Origin: Chloroflexota bacterium
GTDB taxonomy: Bacteria > Chloroflexota > Anaerolineae > Anaerolineales > E44-bin32
DNA length: 48,152 nucleotides
NCBI GenBank assembly: GCA_022561385.1
Contig: JADFRG010000022.1
Location: forward strand, 1-48,152
Direction: 5' to 3'
Shown: in pieces, positions 15,922 through 24,900 of the stretch
Numbering within the stretch: position 1 is the first letter of the stretch
Layout of the letters: each line of letters starts with the position of its first letter
Position numbers and translations under genes: made by a program
The notes under the pieces: model-generated
What the model was told of the DNA's origin: nothing
The model's database searches: none
The model's input: the letters and a program-made list of their open reading frames with translations, nothing else

Positions 15922-16376
15922 GCCCCGAGCTTGTACTGCTGGCGCTGCGCCTGGCCCTGGCGCTAGTGCTCTACGCTTTTCTGGCCACCACACTTACCTT
16001 CTTGTGGCGCGACCTTAAGTCGGCAGCCCTCGCGACCGATGTCGCCCCGCAAGCTTATCTGGAACTCCTGAGCCAGCCCGCCCTCGGGCAAATTTTCCCG
16101 CTCGGCAACCTCAACTTATTTGGAAGATCAGGCGACAACACGATTGTGCTGGACGAGGAAACCGTATCCAGTCACCATGCCCGGCTTTCCTATCGAGGGG
16201 GTCAATGGCTGCTGGAGGATCTAGGCTCAAGGAACGGAACCGCGGTGAATGAGCTGACCCTGGCGGACCCGATGGTGGTCACCTTCGGTGATGAAATCCG
16301 GCTCGGCAATGTGCATCTGGCGCTTAAGGCGGGTCAGCCTCCAATTGAGGCCAGCGCGGATCGAGAGGAGCGCTAA
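15918..16376 (+). CDS. FhaB-like membrane-anchored FHA protein
   Basis: A 152-residue protein with an N-terminal membrane helix (~6-30, LALRLALALVLYAFLATTLTF), a short linker and a C-terminal FHA domain (LFGRSGDNTI, VSSHHARLSY, GSRNGTAVN). This is the layout of actinobacterial FhaB/FipA, which links PknB-type kinases to the divisome. The FHA domain has SSHHA in place of SRxHA. It overlaps the upstream FhaA-like gene by 4 nt and is followed 1 nt later by mtnP. Given its neighbours, a role in reporting phosphorylation to the cell-wall machinery is likely. Confidence 0.87.
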   Translation: MSPELVLLALRLALALVLYAFLATTLTFLWRDLKSAALATDVAPQAYLELLSQPALGQIFPLGNLNLFGRSGDNTIVLDEETVSSHHARLSYRGGQWLLEDLGSRNGTAVNELTLADPMVVTFGDEIRLGNVHLALKAGQPPIEASADREER

Positions 16377-16377
16377 C

Positions 16378-17232
16378 ATGACACTAGGCGTGCTTGGCGG
16401 ATCAGGTCTTTACTCGATGGAGGGCCTGCAAATTGTGGAAACCCGCGAGCTCACCACGCCCTTTGGGTCCCCCAGTTCGCCGCTGACCTTTGGGGAGCTG
16501 AACGGCTCTCCGGTCGTGTTTCTGGCACGTCACGGTATGGGACACACTCTTTCGCCCACGGAGGTGAACTACCGAGCAAATATTTACGCACTCAAAGAAG
16601 TGGGTGTCGAGCAAGTCGTGGCGGTCAGCGCTTGCGGCTCACTCCGGGAGGACTACGCGCCGGGGCATGTTGTGGTCCCCGATCAGATCTTCGATCTCAC
16701 GCGCCTCCGGCCGCGCAGTTTTTTCGAAGGTGGGCTTGTGGCTCACGTCAGCGTGGCCGACCCATTTTGTCCCGATCTTACACCGGCGGTTGTGGAGAGT
16801 CTTCGGGCCGCGCAGGCCGAGGTCCACGAAGGCGGGACCCTCATCACCATTGAGGGACCGCGCTTCTCCACCCGCGCCGAATCAAACACTTTCCGGGCCT
16901 GGGGGATGTCGATTATTGGAATGACCTCCTCCCCTGAGGCCTTCCTGGCCCGCGAGGCCGAGATGTGTTACTCCGTGATGGCGCCGGTCACGGACTACGA
17001 CGTATGGCACAAGTCCGAAGAAACCGTAACGGTCGATCTGGTGATGCGCACTATAGAAGAAAATACCCAGGTCGTTCAGGCCGCTTTGTCTGAGCTCATG
17101 GACCGATTGCCCACGGAACGAAAATGTATCTGCGAGAATGCCCTGGAAGGTGCCCTCATCAGCTCGCGCGAATCCATCCCGCCCGAAATGCTGGAGAAAC
17201 TGAAGCTCCTGGTCCAGCGATATTACCGCTGA
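16378..17232 (+). CDS. mtnP: S-methyl-5'-thioadenosine phosphorylase
   Basis: Cleaves methylthioadenosine with phosphate to adenine and methylthioribose-1-phosphate in the methionine salvage pathway. Family signatures are LGVLGGSGLYSM (phosphate loop), RHGMGHTLSPTEVNYRANIYALK, SACGSL, TIEGPRFSTRAESN and the GMTSSPEAFLAREAE / VTDYDVW active-site segments. The ATG at 16378 follows GAGAGGAG by 7 nt. An upstream in-frame ATG lies inside the FhaB-like gene and is rejected. The length (284 residues) is typical. Its place between fhaB and the SEDS-PBP gene is odd; probably a hitch-hiker in the operon. It might instead use a related purine nucleoside. Confidence 0.93.
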   Translation: MTLGVLGGSGLYSMEGLQIVETRELTTPFGSPSSPLTFGELNGSPVVFLARHGMGHTLSPTEVNYRANIYALKEVGVEQVVAVSACGSLREDYAPGHVVVPDQIFDLTRLRPRSFFEGGLVAHVSVADPFCPDLTPAVVESLRAAQAEVHEGGTLITIEGPRFSTRAESNTFRAWGMSIIGMTSSPEAFLAREAEMCYSVMAPVTDYDVWHKSEETVTVDLVMRTIEENTQVVQAALSELMDRLPTERKCICENALEGALISSRESIPPEMLEKLKLLVQRYYR

Positions 17233-17247
17233 GGTAACTGAGCCCGC

Positions 17248-19884
17248 TTGCTTAGTGACATCACCTCCGGAGGTCGGATCGCGCTTGGCCGGCGCGAGTC
17301 GCGCCTGCTGTGGATCGCATTCACCTTCCTGACCCTGACCGGAATAACGATAGCGCTGGCCGCCGGCCTCGATTCGCTCAGAAGCGTCCAGCACATGGTG
17401 GCGCTCCCGGCATGGGGGCTGGCGGCCTGGCTCATTCACCGCACTGCAAACCGCTACCATCCGCTGCGGGACCCGTACTTGCTTCCAATTGCGCTGCTGC
17501 TGGCAGGTTGGGGCCTGCTGATTGTGTGGCGTCTGTCGCCCGGCTTGGGAGCCCGTCAGACACTATGGCTGCTGCTGGGGGCCGGGGCCATGGTGTTGAT
17601 TCTAAGGGGGCCCCCGGGGTTGAGCTGGCTTCGCCGCTATCGGTATTTGTGGCTGTTGAGCGGGATCCTGCTCACCGCACTGACTCTGGTATTCGGCGTC
17701 AATCCAGCTGGCGGAGAACTGCGGCTGTGGCTGGGATGTTGTGGGGTATTCTTTCAGCCCTCCGAACCCCTGCGGCTGCTGTTGGTAGCCTTCGTGGCCT
17801 CGTTTCTAGCGGATCGCAAGCTGATCGAGCGCCCGGTCAGCCTCACACGCGATTTCTTTCCGCTCCTTCTAGCGGCCGCGGTGACTACTCTTCTGCTGTT
17901 TGCCCAGCGGGACCTGGGCGCGGCCACCCTGTTTCTGGCGGTATTGGCTTTCATGATTTATGTCGCCTACGGTCATCCAGTGGTGTTGATTGGGGCCGGG
18001 TTGATCGCGGTATTGAGCGCGGCTGCCGCTTATCAAACGTTGGACATCGTTCAGGTCCGATTCGAGGCCTGGCTGAGTCCCTGGATCAACGCCAGTAATT
18101 CCGGATATCAAATCGTGCAGTCCTTGATTGCGGTGGCGAGCGGGGGTGTGTTCGGTCTGGGGCCGGGGCGGGGTGTCCCCGCTGCAGTTCCCCTCGTGCA
18201 GTCGGATTTCGTGTTCGCGGCGGTGGCCGAGGAGTGGGGCATGTTGGGCGGGCTGGCAATGATCTTATTATTTGCGCTCCTTGTGGGCCGGAGCCTTCGC
18301 ACTGCGGCACGGCGAAAGGAGCCGTTTGCGGTACTGCTCAGTGCCGGGATCGCGATTGCAATGGGCCTGCAGGTGATTCTAATCGTGGGAGGGGTCCTTC
18401 GGCTATTTCCCATCACGGGCGTCACCCTTCCGTTTGTTTCATACGGGGGTTCATCGCTGGTTACAAGCTTCGTGGGACTTGCGTTCATCGTGCACCTTTC
18501 GAGAGCCCGCCTCCCGGGAGCAGGACGCTTCGCGCTGCCGGTCCTCAATGTCCAGATCTTGCTGAGCGTGGCTTGGGCTGCTATCGTCCTCTCTCTGGGT
18601 TGGTGGACAATCATCAGAGCGGACGCCCTGACGTCCCGTACCGATAACCTTCGCCGGCGATTGGGAAGCCTCGTGTCGCCGCGTGGGATGATCCTGGACC
18701 GCAACGGATCACCATTAGTCTCAACGGAGGGCGAGGCTGGTGAATATCGGCGCAGCTACCGCGACCCCGCGGGCGGTTCGCTGACCGGCTACGATTCGCT
18801 CGCCTTCGGTCAGGCCGGGATTGAGCGACAAATGGACCCCTATCTGCGTGGAGAAATCGGACCCAAGGCCCTGGAGATTTGGTGGAGCAAGCTCGTCAAC
18901 GGAGTGCCTCCGGCCGGATCGGACGTGCGGCTTACCGTGGACGCAGGCCTGCAGGGTGCTGCGGCGCTCGGCTTGGAAGGATTGCGGGGGGCGATTGTCG
19001 TTTTGGACGCGGTCACGGGGGATGTATTGGCGAGCGCCTCGGCCCCGAGCTACGACCCGAATGAGCTGGACGAAAGATGGTCGGATCTCATCGTGCGTAC
19101 GGATGCCCCGCTGCTCAATCGGGTCGTTCAGGGCAGCTACCAGCCGGGAATGGCGGTGGCGCCGCTCCTGTACGCATGGTCGGTGGCTGAAGGCCTCATC
19201 GAACCTGGCGACGCGGCCCCTGATTTCTCGGTAACAATCGAGCTCTTCAATCGAACGCTGGCTTGTTCGGCCGCTGAGCCTTCCGGGATGTGGAGCGCGG
19301 CCCTCGCCAATTCGTGCGCGGGTCCGTTCGTCGTTCTGGGTGAACGGCTTGGGCCCGACGGAATTTCGGAGGCCTTTGCTGCGTTTGGACTCTCGATACC
19401 GCTGGACATTCGGCTGACCACCGCTTTGACACAACCGCTCGAGTTGTCGGACGACCCGGATGTTCTAGGCCTGGAAGCGATCGGACAGGGCCAGCTGACG
19501 GTCACGCCGCTGCATGTGGCGAGAGCATATGCCGTTCTGGCCGGAGCCGGAGTTCGCCCCTCGCTCTCCATCGTGGACGCCTTCCGAGCCCAGGAAGGGG
19601 AGTGGCAACCGATCTCCACACTGGGTACGGAGCAGGTCGTTCTTTCGCCAACCGAGGCTCAGGTGACGCTGGATTCGTTTTCGACCTATGGCGGCGACTT
19701 TGTGGGCTACGAAGTCGAAGCGCTTAGCGGAGCGGATTCCGTGGCCTGGTTCATCGGAATCGGCCCGGCGGGGCGATTAGTGGTTGTGCTTGTCGAGGGA
19801 GCTGAACCGGCCCTGGCTCGGGAGCTCGGCCTCGGGTTGTTGGAGCTGGTCAAGGACCTTGACCTCGCTCCGGCAGGCGACTAG
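17248..19884 (+). CDS. Single-chain SEDS (FtsW/RodA) glycosyltransferase fused to a PBP domain lacking catalytic motifs
   Basis: Residues ~20-420 are a multi-spanning SEDS protein, which polymerises lipid II. The key Asp is present in AQRDLGAAT (D222), along with GPGRGVPAAVPLVQSDFVFA and ITGVTLPFVSYGGSSL. A further membrane helix (~430-450) is followed by a monofunctional class B PBP fold: SPRGMILDRNG, GAIVVLDAVTGDVLASASAP and AIGQGQLTVTPLHVARAYAVLA. The transpeptidase motifs are replaced: the PGSTFKP position reads PGMAVAP (M635 and A638 for Ser and Lys), SxN reads SCA (689-691) and KTG reads LSG (826-828). The enzyme is thus probably a glycosyltransferase with a built-in, inactive PBP partner. 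The start is TTG, with GAGGT upstream. In Actinobacteria rodA and pbpA are adjacent separate genes at this locus. Confidence 0.9.
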   Translation: MLSDITSGGRIALGRRESRLLWIAFTFLTLTGITIALAAGLDSLRSVQHMVALPAWGLAAWLIHRTANRYHPLRDPYLLPIALLLAGWGLLIVWRLSPGLGARQTLWLLLGAGAMVLILRGPPGLSWLRRYRYLWLLSGILLTALTLVFGVNPAGGELRLWLGCCGVFFQPSEPLRLLLVAFVASFLADRKLIERPVSLTRDFFPLLLAAAVTTLLLFAQRDLGAATLFLAVLAFMIYVAYGHPVVLIGAGLIAVLSAAAAYQTLDIVQVRFEAWLSPWINASNSGYQIVQSLIAVASGGVFGLGPGRGVPAAVPLVQSDFVFAAVAEEWGMLGGLAMILLFALLVGRSLRTAARRKEPFAVLLSAGIAIAMGLQVILIVGGVLRLFPITGVTLPFVSYGGSSLVTSFVGLAFIVHLSRARLPGAGRFALPVLNVQILLSVAWAAIVLSLGWWTIIRADALTSRTDNLRRRLGSLVSPRGMILDRNGSPLVSTEGEAGEYRRSYRDPAGGSLTGYDSLAFGQAGIERQMDPYLRGEIGPKALEIWWSKLVNGVPPAGSDVRLTVDAGLQGAAALGLEGLRGAIVVLDAVTGDVLASASAPSYDPNELDERWSDLIVRTDAPLLNRVVQGSYQPGMAVAPLLYAWSVAEGLIEPGDAAPDFSVTIELFNRTLACSAAEPSGMWSAALANSCAGPFVVLGERLGPDGISEAFAAFGLSIPLDIRLTTALTQPLELSDDPDVLGLEAIGQGQLTVTPLHVARAYAVLAGAGVRPSLSIVDAFRAQEGEWQPISTLGTEQVVLSPTEAQVTLDSFSTYGGDFVGYEVEALSGADSVAWFIGIGPAGRLVVVLVEGAEPALARELGLGLLELVKDLDLAPAGD

Positions 19885-19925
19885 AATGGGCGAGGTCAAA
19901 TTAGCGCACCGTATTCGTTATTCGG

Positions 19926-19956
19926 GACCTCCGGGAAGAATTCCTTTTCGGAGGTC
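19926..19956 (+). promoter_or_regulatory. Hairpin in the rpsP leader
   Basis: GACCTCCG (19926-19933) pairs with CGGAGGTC (19949-19956), with an inner GGAA/TTCC extension. It lies 17 nt before the rpsP ATG. It could be a terminator of the upstream gene, an attenuator or an autoregulatory site; no long T-run follows. Confidence 0.4.
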
Positions 19957-19973
19957 TTAATGGGAAAGACATA

Positions 19974-20699
19974 ATGGTCAGAATCCGCTTCCGCAGAGTA
20001 GGCGCCCGAGGTCAACCGAGCTATCGCATCGTCGCGGCAGACAAGGAAAGCCCGCGCGATGGGCGATTCTTAGAGGTCCTGGGATCCTACAATCCGCGTA
20101 CGAACCCTTCAACGATCCATGTGGACGAGGCACGCCTCTTCCATTGGATGTCCAACGGCGCGCAACCGTCTGACTCCGTGGTCCAGACGCTGCAATCTAG
20201 GGGCACCTGGGAGCGTTGGGAGCGATTCAAGGGCGGCGAAGCGCTGGAAACGCTGATCCAGGAGGCGGAGGCCGCGATTCCAGACGTCGATCCTCGCACG
20301 CGGCGGGACGACCTGATCGGCCAGCGCTCTACTAAACGACGGCGGCATCCGGAGGCTGATGAGATGCCTGAAGCGGAGGCCAAGGTCGAGGCGGCTGAAT
20401 CGGAGGCCGCGGAGCCTGCCGAGTCAGCAGAGGCGGAAACTGTTGAGCCTGAGGCCGTGGAGCCTGCCGAGGCGGAGGCCGCAGAAGCTGAGGTGGATGA
20501 GGGAGAGACCGAATCCGCCGAGCCTGAAGTGAAATCCGCAGAGTCCAGCGCGGAAGGGGACGATGCGGTCGAAGACGAGCCCGAGGCCGATGCTGACGCA
20601 GAATCGGCCGAGACCGAGGCCGAGGAAGAAGCCAAATCCGAAGCCGATGCCGAGGCAGACGATGCGGAGCCATCCACGGATCCCCAGGGTGGCGAGTAG
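19974..20699 (+). CDS. rpsP: Ribosomal protein S16 with long acidic C-terminal extension
   Basis: The first ~90 residues are a normal S16 (VRIRFRRVGARGQPSYRIV, DGRFLEVLGSYNPR, HWMSNGAQPSDSV). S16 is usually 80-100 residues, but this one is 241. After a basic stretch (STKRRRHPE) the last ~115 residues consist almost entirely of Ala, Glu, Asp, Pro and Ser, a strongly acidic low-complexity tail. The tail is in frame, keeps the GC-rich codon use of its neighbours and ends 3 nt before khpA, so it does not look like a frameshift. GGAAAG lies 6 nt before the ATG. The conserved rpsP-khpA-rimM order supports the call. The tail's role is unknown. Confidence 0.95.
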   Translation: MVRIRFRRVGARGQPSYRIVAADKESPRDGRFLEVLGSYNPRTNPSTIHVDEARLFHWMSNGAQPSDSVVQTLQSRGTWERWERFKGGEALETLIQEAEAAIPDVDPRTRRDDLIGQRSTKRRRHPEADEMPEAEAKVEAAESEAAEPAESAEAETVEPEAVEPAEAEAAEAEVDEGETESAEPEVKSAESSAEGDDAVEDEPEADADAESAETEAEEEAKSEADAEADDAEPSTDPQGGE

Positions 20700-20702
20700 C
20701 AG

Positions 20703-20930
20703 ATGAAAGAGTTGATTGAGTACATCGCCCGCTCCCTGGTCGATGATCCGACCGAGGTTTCTGTTACCCTGCGCGAGACAGAACGCGAATCGCGTATCGA
20801 GCTCAGCGTGGCCGCGGAAGATATGGGTCGCGTCATCGGTCGGCAGGGGCGCGTAGCAAATGCGATGCGCACTCTCATGCGAGTCATATCCTCACGACAG
20901 GGCGTTCGCAGCTCGCTCGACATCGTTTGA
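20703..20930 (+). CDS. khpA: KhpA, KH-domain RNA-binding protein
   Basis: A 75-residue single KH domain with the GxxG loop (RVIGRQGRVANAMRTLMR), starting MKELIEYIARSLVDDP as in KhpA/YlqC. It binds RNA, usually as a complex with KhpB, and affects cell size in Gram-positive bacteria. It starts 3 nt after rpsP, in the usual rpsP-khpA-rimM order. Length is typical. Confidence 0.95.
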   Translation: MKELIEYIARSLVDDPTEVSVTLRETERESRIELSVAAEDMGRVIGRQGRVANAMRTLMRVISSRQGVRSSLDIV

Positions 20931-21022
20931 TCCTGCATCTCTAGTAACCTGCCCCCGCCAAGATGTTTTCGGGGGGTACGGACCCTCACCAAAGTGCGGC
21001 CTAAGATTCGAATGGTGTAAGC

Positions 21023-21529
21023 GTGGACGACCAAGATATCTTGGCGGTCGGGCGTGTCCTGCGCCCGCATGGCATTCGGGGCGAATTACTCGTGGATCCA
21101 TACTCCGAAACCATCCGCTCCATCGAGGCAGAGAGCCAAGTATTTATTGGATCGCCTGACAACCCTCATACGGTTTTGTCTATAAGGAGTCACCGCAGCC
21201 ACTTGATCTTGCGCATAGAGGGAAGTGAGGATCGCGAGGCGGCGGAGGCATTCCGGGGTAGCGAGCTGCTCATTCCAATGCAGAGCGCGGAGCCTCTCCC
21301 AGAAGGTGTTTATTATCGCTGGCAGATCCTGGGGTTGGCGGTGGTGGAGCTGGATGGCCAGCATCTGGGCACGGTTGCCGAAATTCTGGAGACTGGTGCC
21401 AACGATGTTTATATTGTCCGGGGAGACGGGCCGCGAGAGCTGTTGCTGCCGGCGATCGAAAGCGTGATTTTAGAGGTGGATCTGGATCAAGGCAGGCTGC
21501 TGGTTCGAGTTCCTGAGGGGCTGGAATAG
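21023..21529 (+). CDS. rimM: Ribosome maturation factor RimM
   Basis: RimM binds S19 in the 30S subunit and assists maturation of the 16S rRNA head. The N-terminal RimM domain opens ILAVGRVLRPHGIRGELLV, and the PRC-barrel half carries LGLAVVELDGQHLGTVAEILETGANDVYIV and LLLPAIESVI. The length of 168 residues is standard. The start is GTG at 21023. It lies 92 bp after khpA; this gap carries no gene and no clear terminator. trmD, which often follows rimM, is absent here. Confidence 0.95.
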   Translation: MDDQDILAVGRVLRPHGIRGELLVDPYSETIRSIEAESQVFIGSPDNPHTVLSIRSHRSHLILRIEGSEDREAAEAFRGSELLIPMQSAEPLPEGVYYRWQILGLAVVELDGQHLGTVAEILETGANDVYIVRGDGPRELLLPAIESVILEVDLDQGRLLVRVPEGLE

Positions 21530-21614
21530 TGGGCAGATGGGCCCCCAGACTCTAGTAACTTGCTCGGCCCATACCCTCATGGTAGACTGACCCGGACTTC
21601 CCCCAAGGTGGAAT

Positions 21615-21992
21615 TTGGCCGAAAAAACCCGCACGGATCACATGGTCGATCGTCTGCGAGAGTTGCAGTACCGGACCCCAGACGTGGAAGCCTCCGCAAT
21701 TGTCAGCGTAGACGGGTTAATCATTGCTTCTTCCCTGCCCGGGGGGGTGGAGGAGGATCGCGTATCCGCCATGTCGGCCGCGATGCTTAGTCTTGGCGAA
21801 AGAATCGCCACAGAACTAGGGCGCGGGTTCTTGGATGAGGTATATATCCACGGCGATGAAGGATATGTGCTGCTCATGGCCTCCGGAAATGAAGCCGTCC
21901 TGACCGTGCTTGCAAGAGGGAAAGCGAAGCTCGGCCTGGTGCTCTTGGAAATGCGGAGAGCGGTGGGGGACCTGGAGGAACTTGTTGGATAG
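21615..21992 (+). CDS. Roadblock/LC7 domain protein
   Basis: A 125-residue single-domain protein of the Roadblock/LC7 family, recognised by VEASAIVSVDGLIIASSLPGG and ATELGRGFLDEVYIHGDEG followed by VLTVLARGKAKLGLVLLEM. In bacteria such proteins (MglB relatives) regulate small Ras-like GTPases or act as dimer scaffolds. Start is TTG at 21615, with AAGGTGG just upstream. No small GTPase is encoded in the window, so its partner must be elsewhere. It lies between rimM and pyrG with no evident functional link. Confidence 0.83.
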   Translation: MAEKTRTDHMVDRLRELQYRTPDVEASAIVSVDGLIIASSLPGGVEEDRVSAMSAAMLSLGERIATELGRGFLDEVYIHGDEGYVLLMASGNEAVLTVLARGKAKLGLVLLEMRRAVGDLEELVG

Positions 21993-22031
21993 TGGACGGG
22001 CAACTGCCCACAAATCGCTTACGGTAACAGT

Positions 22032-23729
<1,698 letters not shown>

Positions 23730-23744
23730 TCCCTTAAACGAAAA

Positions 23745-23770
23745 TCGCCCCCTGCTTTTGGAGGGGGCGA
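23745..23770. terminator. Bidirectional terminator between pyrG and the coiled-coil gene
   Basis: TCGCCCCCT (23745-23753) pairs with AGGGGGCGA (23762-23770) around a T-rich loop. A-rich sequence lies on the left and TATCTCCTC on the right, so it serves the two convergent genes. Confidence 0.75.
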
Positions 23771-23796
23771 TATCTCCTCGTAAGCTCGAGAGTGGG

Positions 23797-24282
23797 TTAG
23801 GCCTCTCTGACCAATTCAGGCGGTTCCATGATTCGCTCCCTCTCCGCGCTCATCTTCGCAATTCCGTTGCGCGTTTGATTGAGCAATCGCGTGAGCTCGT
23901 CCTCTAAAGCGGCAAGGGTTTCGACGGCGTATTCATCGGCTTCCGAGCGCATAGATTCTACGTCCGCCCGGGCCTGATCCAATATCTGCTCCGCCCGCTC
24001 ATGGGCGGCTTCCACGACGGAATCGCGTGACAGGGATTCTTCGCCGCGGCGCTTCGCAAGTGTGAGCGTGCGATTTGCCTCTTCCTGCGCCTGCGCCATT
24101 ACCCGATCGCGCTGCGCAAGCACCTGCTGAGATTTCTTCACTTCCTCCGGGATCGAGATGCGCATCTGATCAATGATCTCGAGTACTCGATCCTCGTCAA
24201 CCACTACGCTATGGGTGAGGGGGATGGGCCGGCTCTCGTTGAAGAGCTCTTCTAGTCGGTCCACGAGGTGGAGAATGTCCAT
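23797..24282 (-). CDS. DivIVA/SepIVA-like coiled-coil protein
   Basis: A 161-residue, highly charged protein. After MDILHLVDRLEELFNES and IIDQMRISIPEEV it is almost wholly predicted coiled coil (KKSQQVLAQRDRVMAQAQEEA, ARADVESMRSEADEYAVETL). No membrane segment is seen. Similar small proteins occur next to coaD in Gram-positive and Chloroflexi genomes and are often labelled ATP synthase F0 subunit B-like because of the coiled coil, but no F0 genes are near. A DivIVA-family scaffold role is the best guess. It lies downstream of coaD on the same strand after a 99-bp gap. Confidence 0.65.
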   Translation of the reverse strand: MDILHLVDRLEELFNESRPIPLTHSVVVDEDRVLEIIDQMRISIPEEVKKSQQVLAQRDRVMAQAQEEANRTLTLAKRRGEESLSRDSVVEAAHERAEQILDQARADVESMRSEADEYAVETLAALEDELTRLLNQTRNGIAKMSAERERIMEPPELVREA

Positions 24283-24381
24283 TACAGGGCCTCCGGCAGC
24301 GCTGGATAGTTCCGCAGCGCAGAATGCGGAAGATTACACCTAACTGAGAATCTGGTCAAATGGGGGGGTCGGCATGCGCGG

Positions 24382-24900
24382 CTAGTCTCTCAAAGAGGTC
24401 ATGTAAACCGCGTCGTTTCCAACCTCCAGAAACCGGCGCTCTAGCGCGGCCGCCACATGCTCCGGCACCATGCTGCTGACATCCCCATCCAGAGAGGCGA
24501 TCTCGCGCACGGTGGACCCGGTTAGAAAACTGTGTTCCTCATGCGTGATAAACGCTACAACCTCAATTTCCGGGGCCAATCTGTGGTTCGCCAGCGCCAT
24601 CCGGAATTCGTGCTCGAAGTCGGAAAAGACCCGTAGGCCCCGGACGATAACCTGCGCATCGACCTTACGACAGTACTCCACGATCAGGCCCCCGAACATC
24701 GTGACCCGAATACGCTTGTCATCCGCAAAAGTCTCCTGGACCAGTTGCATGCGCTGCTCGGGAGTAAATAGCAGGCTCTTCAGAGGGCGGTCGTACACCG
24801 CCACGATGAGCTCATCAAACAATGGGGCCGCCCTCCGGGCAATGTCAATGTGTCCGTAGTGAACGGGATCAAAGGTTCCCGGAAATACGGCTCGAGTCAT
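24382..24900 (-). CDS. coaD: Phosphopantetheine adenylyltransferase
   Basis: Adenylates 4'-phosphopantetheine to dephospho-CoA, the penultimate step of CoA synthesis. The nucleotidyltransferase signature AVFPGTFDPVHYGHIDI includes the T/HxGH motif. DRPLKSLLFTPEQR and the VRGLRVFSDFEHEFRMALAN and HSFLTGSTVREIA segments are typical. The 172 residues are slightly longer than most CoaD proteins. The start overlaps the recG stop by 1 nt (TGATG), so coaD is translated with the fakA-degV-recG operon. Confidence 0.97.
   Translation of the reverse strand: MTRAVFPGTFDPVHYGHIDIARRAAPLFDELIVAVYDRPLKSLLFTPEQRMQLVQETFADDKRIRVTMFGGLIVEYCRKVDAQVIVRGLRVFSDFEHEFRMALANHRLAPEIEVVAFITHEEHSFLTGSTVREIASLDGDVSSMVPEHVAAALERRFLEVGNDAVYMTSLRD

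Noticed and set aside
20087-21070. 327-codon Ser/Ala-rich frame on the minus strand
   Set aside because: It is antisense to rpsP, khpA and the start of rimM. Its composition mirrors the GAG/GCG-rich acidic tail of S16.
20939-21563. CTCTAGTAAC(C/T)TGC repeated after khpA and after rimM
   Set aside because: Only 14 nt with one mismatch, no inverted structure, and no further copies noticed; likely chance.
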